Assembly (NCBI GenBank): GCA_937916565.1
Contig: CALFSR010000079.1
Coordinates: forward strand, 1-8,338
Length of the DNA stretch: 8,338 nt
Direction of reading: 5' to 3'
Source of the DNA: an uncultured Bacillota bacterium
GTDB taxonomy: Bacteria; Bacillota; Limnochordia; Limnochordales; ZCTH02-B6
Part shown: piece after piece, positions 6,536 to 8,338 of the stretch
Numbering within the stretch: the stretch's first letter is position 1
How the letters are laid out: each line of letters opens with the position of its first letter
The notes under the pieces: model-generated
What the model was told of the DNA's origin: nothing
Seen by the model: only the letters and a program-made list of their open reading frames with translations
Databases searched by the model: none
Translations under genes and position numbers: made by a program

Positions 6536-8253
6536 GCCACTCCGGTTTCATCGCCCGCAAAGACTACGCGGCGCGCTACGGCCCGACGGCCGGCGATCGC
6601 ATCCGGCTCGGCGACACCAACCTGTGGATCGAAGTCGAACGGGATGATAACCATTACGGCGACGAGATTTTGGGCGGCCAGGGCAAGACCGATCGGGAGT
6701 GGGTGCTGAGCAGCAGCACCGTATCCCGCGATGAAGCCATGGACGTTATCATCACCAACGTGGTGGTTGTCGACCCGGTCCTCGGGGTGTTTAAGGCCAA
6801 CATCGGCATCAAAGACGGTCGCATCGCGGGGCTGGGCCGCGCCGGCAATCCCGACGTGGTCGCGGGGGCGCCGCTGCGCCTCGACGCCCTCACGGGCATC
6901 GTGCCGGGCGAAGGCCTGTTAGCCACGCCCGGGGGGATCGACACGCACGTCCACTTCATCCAGCCCGCGCTCATCCCCGAGGCGATCTCCGCCGGCGTCA
7001 CCACCCTCATCGGCATGGGCTGCGGTCTGTTTGACATGGGCACGAACCCCGTTGACGTGCTCCACAAAACCGTCGCCGCGATGGAGGACTTGCCTATCAA
7101 CGTCGGCTTCCTGAGCCGATGCTCGGCGACGGCGCCGGGGCCCGTCGCGCAGATGATCGAGGCCGGGGCGTGCGGTCTCAAGATTCACGAGGACAAAGGG
7201 GCCTATCCGGCCATCATCGACACCGCGTTGACGGTGGCCGACCGCATGGACGTGCAGGTGTGCATCCATACCGACGGCCTCAATGAAACCGCGTGCCTCG
7301 ACGACACGCTGGCCGCCATCGGTGATCGGACGATCCATGCGTATCACGTGGACGGCGCGGGCGGAGGGCATGTGCCCGACATCCTGGCCATCGTCGGTCG
7401 CGGGCGGGTGCTTTGCTCATCGACGACGCCGACGATCCCGTTTGGCATCAACACCGTGGCCGAGCACCTCGACATGATCCGCACCGTCCATCGCATGAAA
7501 CCGGGCGTGAGCGGCGACGACGAGATGGCCGGCCGCCGCATCCGGGCCACGACCATGGCGGCGGAAAACGTCCTGCACGACATGGGCGCGATCCCGATGA
7601 TGACGTCGGACTCGCAAGGGATGGGGCGCATCGGCGAGATGATCCGCCGGTCGTGGCAGCTGGCGCACCGCATGAAGGCTTGGGAGCTTGACGCCGCGGG
7701 CCCGGACGCCGTATCGGGCCCGGGTCCGGGAGCGGACAACGCCCGCGTTTTGAGGTACCTGGCCAAATACACCATCAATCCCGCCATCGCGCACGGTCTG
7801 GCCCACGAGATCGGCTCGCTCGAGGTCGGCAAGCTCGCGGACGTCGTCCTGTGGCAGCCGCGCTTTTTCGGTGTGCGCCCCGACGTCGTCTTCAAAGCCG
7901 GCTATCCCGTGTGGGGGAATCTCCCGGAGGGAAACGCGTCGACCCGGGTGTGCCAGCCGTCGGTGTACAGGCCTCACTGGGGATCGTTAGGAGCAGCCCC
8001 CGCCATGCTCGGCCTGCTGTTTGTATCCCGGGCGAGCCTTGAGTCGGCCGTCGGCCGCAGCCTGCCGACCCGGCGCAGGCGGGCTCCGGTCCGGGGCACG
8101 CGGGGCATCGGGCCCGAGGACATGCTTCACCACGGCAAGCGGCCCAAGGTGGACGTGGACCCGGCCACGACGACCGTATCCATCGACGGGAAACCGGTGG
8201 AGTTGCCGCCGGCGACCGATGTTCCTTTGAATCGCCTGTACCTGTTGACGTGA
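6532..8253 (+). CDS. ureC: Urease alpha subunit (UreC), divergent active-site loop and flap
   Basis: 573 residues, near the usual 565-575. In the family it hydrolyses urea to ammonia and carbamate at a di-nickel centre in the cytoplasm. The N-terminus YGPTAGDRIRLGDTNLWIEVE (16-36) is typical. Expected metal ligands are all present: His139 and His141 (DTHVH), Lys217 (carbamylated) and His219 in GLKIHED, His246 (IHTDGLNE), His272 (AYHVDGAGGGH) and Asp360 (TSDSQGMGR). The catalytic flap histidine His320 and Arg336 are also present. Departures from canonical UreC are: flap cysteine 319 is Val and the second flap His is Arg (TVHRM); the stretch GMGCGLFDMGTNPVD (161-175) is about six residues shorter than GGGTGPAAGTHATTCTPG; ICPQQ reads IQPAL; Ala363 is Gly. 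The C-terminus ends RLYLLT instead of RYFLF. It is probably an active metal hydrolase, with urea the most likely substrate but not proven. No accessory genes lie in the window. Confidence 0.95.
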   Translation: MSHSGFIARKDYAARYGPTAGDRIRLGDTNLWIEVERDDNHYGDEILGGQGKTDREWVLSSSTVSRDEAMDVIITNVVVVDPVLGVFKANIGIKDGRIAGLGRAGNPDVVAGAPLRLDALTGIVPGEGLLATPGGIDTHVHFIQPALIPEAISAGVTTLIGMGCGLFDMGTNPVDVLHKTVAAMEDLPINVGFLSRCSATAPGPVAQMIEAGACGLKIHEDKGAYPAIIDTALTVADRMDVQVCIHTDGLNETACLDDTLAAIGDRTIHAYHVDGAGGGHVPDILAIVGRGRVLCSSTTPTIPFGINTVAEHLDMIRTVHRMKPGVSGDDEMAGRRIRATTMAAENVLHDMGAIPMMTSDSQGMGRIGEMIRRSWQLAHRMKAWELDAAGPDAVSGPGPGADNARVLRYLAKYTINPAIAHGLAHEIGSLEVGKLADVVLWQPRFFGVRPDVVFKAGYPVWGNLPEGNASTRVCQPSVYRPHWGSLGAAPAMLGLLFVSRASLESAVGRSLPTRRRRAPVRGTRGIGPEDMLHHGKRPKVDVDPATTTVSIDGKPVELPPATDVPLNRLYLLT

Positions 8254-8268
8254 CGCGGGCGGATTGAT

Positions 8269-8282
8269 GTATACGGGTATAC
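8269..8282. promoter_or_regulatory. Repeated palindrome GTATAC-GG-GTATAC, possible operator
   Basis: Two copies of the self-complementary hexamer GTATAC (8269-8274 and 8277-8282) are separated by GG, sixteen bases after the ureC stop. Symmetric sites with GTATAC cores are typical of operators for dimeric regulators, including some GntR-family proteins (general recall). The right copy also takes part in a short CGGGT/ACCCG stem (8274-8288). It could control a gene beyond the window. The regulator is unknown. Confidence 0.35.
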
Positions 8283-8288
8283 GACCCG

Positions 8289-8311
8289 CCTTTATCCCAA
8301 GGGGATAAAGG
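8289..8311. repeat. Perfect 10-bp inverted repeat downstream of ureC
   Basis: CCTTTATCCC (8289-8298) and GGGATAAAGG (8302-8311) are exactly complementary around a three-base AAG loop. No T-run follows on either strand, so a standard intrinsic terminator is not supported, although an RNA hairpin ending the ureC message is still possible. The sequence here is AT-richer than the genes: I count 22 G/C in the last 50 bases. It could also be an operator, a leader structure of the next gene or part of a small repeat. Confidence 0.55.
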
Positions 8312-8338
8312 AGATAAGAGCGAAGTCCACCAAAGAAT

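Noticed and set aside
7697..7732. Repeated GGGCCCGG blocks in ureC
   Set aside because: They encode a Gly/Pro/Asp loop in a variable part of UreC and are explained by GC-rich codon choice.
8245..8275. Promoter made of TTGACG (8245-8250) and TATACG (8270-8275)
   Set aside because: The spacer is 19 bases and the -10 matches only four of six positions; too weak to list as a feature.
8307..8313. AAAGGAG as ribosome binding site of a gene starting near the window end, hidden in the hairpin
   Set aside because: No ATG, GTG or TTG occurs between 8314 and 8338, so the spacing to any start would be too long.
1..8338. tRNA, rRNA, CRISPR arrays, insertion sequences
   Set aside because: I looked for regularly spaced repeats, transposase-like frames and tRNA-like cloverleaf sequence and found none; nearly all of the window is explained by the seven + strand genes.

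Overview
The window is GC-rich bacterial DNA, and all seven recognisable genes lie on the + strand in close order. Start codons are mostly GTG or TTG, and several genes have good GGAGG/GAGGTG-type ribosome binding sites. This suits a high-GC member of the Bacillota or a related Gram-positive lineage, possibly a thermophile or compost type. That placement is an impression from style and composition, not a demonstrated taxonomy.

Layout. Bases 1-1365 are the 3' part of a family 5 (peptide/nickel type) extracellular solute-binding protein. A 14-bp hairpin (1370-1409) separates it from two inner-membrane permease genes of the DppB and DppC families (1433-2374, 2405-3292). No ATPase gene follows them. 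Next come an M20 family metallo-hydrolase of the ArgE/DapE type (3409-4674) and a D-2-hydroxyacid dehydrogenase (4814-5812). The last two genes are urease structural genes: a fused gamma-beta subunit (5834-6535) and an alpha subunit, ureC (6532-8253), which overlap by four bases. No urease accessory gene (ureD, E, F, G or H) lies in the window. The final 85 bases carry a short repeated palindrome and a perfect 10-bp hairpin in sequence that is clearly AT-richer than the genes.

How the genes may work together (inference). The order suggests a scavenging operon. A binding-protein-dependent transporter would bring in a peptide or other amide compound. The M20 enzyme would cleave an acyl or amide bond, the dehydrogenase would interconvert a 2-keto and a 2-hydroxy acid, and the urease-like enzyme would release ammonia from urea or a related compound. 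The substrate cannot be read from the sequence.

The most interesting part is the urease pair. UreC keeps all the nickel ligands, the carbamylated lysine, the catalytic flap histidine and the flap arginine. However, it has lost the flap cysteine and about six residues of the active-site loop that normally reads ATTCTPG. The fused beta domain lacks the usual HFHFFE and GG-R---GFN signatures. This looks like a divergent urease clade whose substrate and maturation deserve testing. Secondary points are a displaced metal-ligand histidine in the M20 enzyme and an Arg-Arg-Ser cofactor loop in the dehydrogenase that hints at NADP(H).
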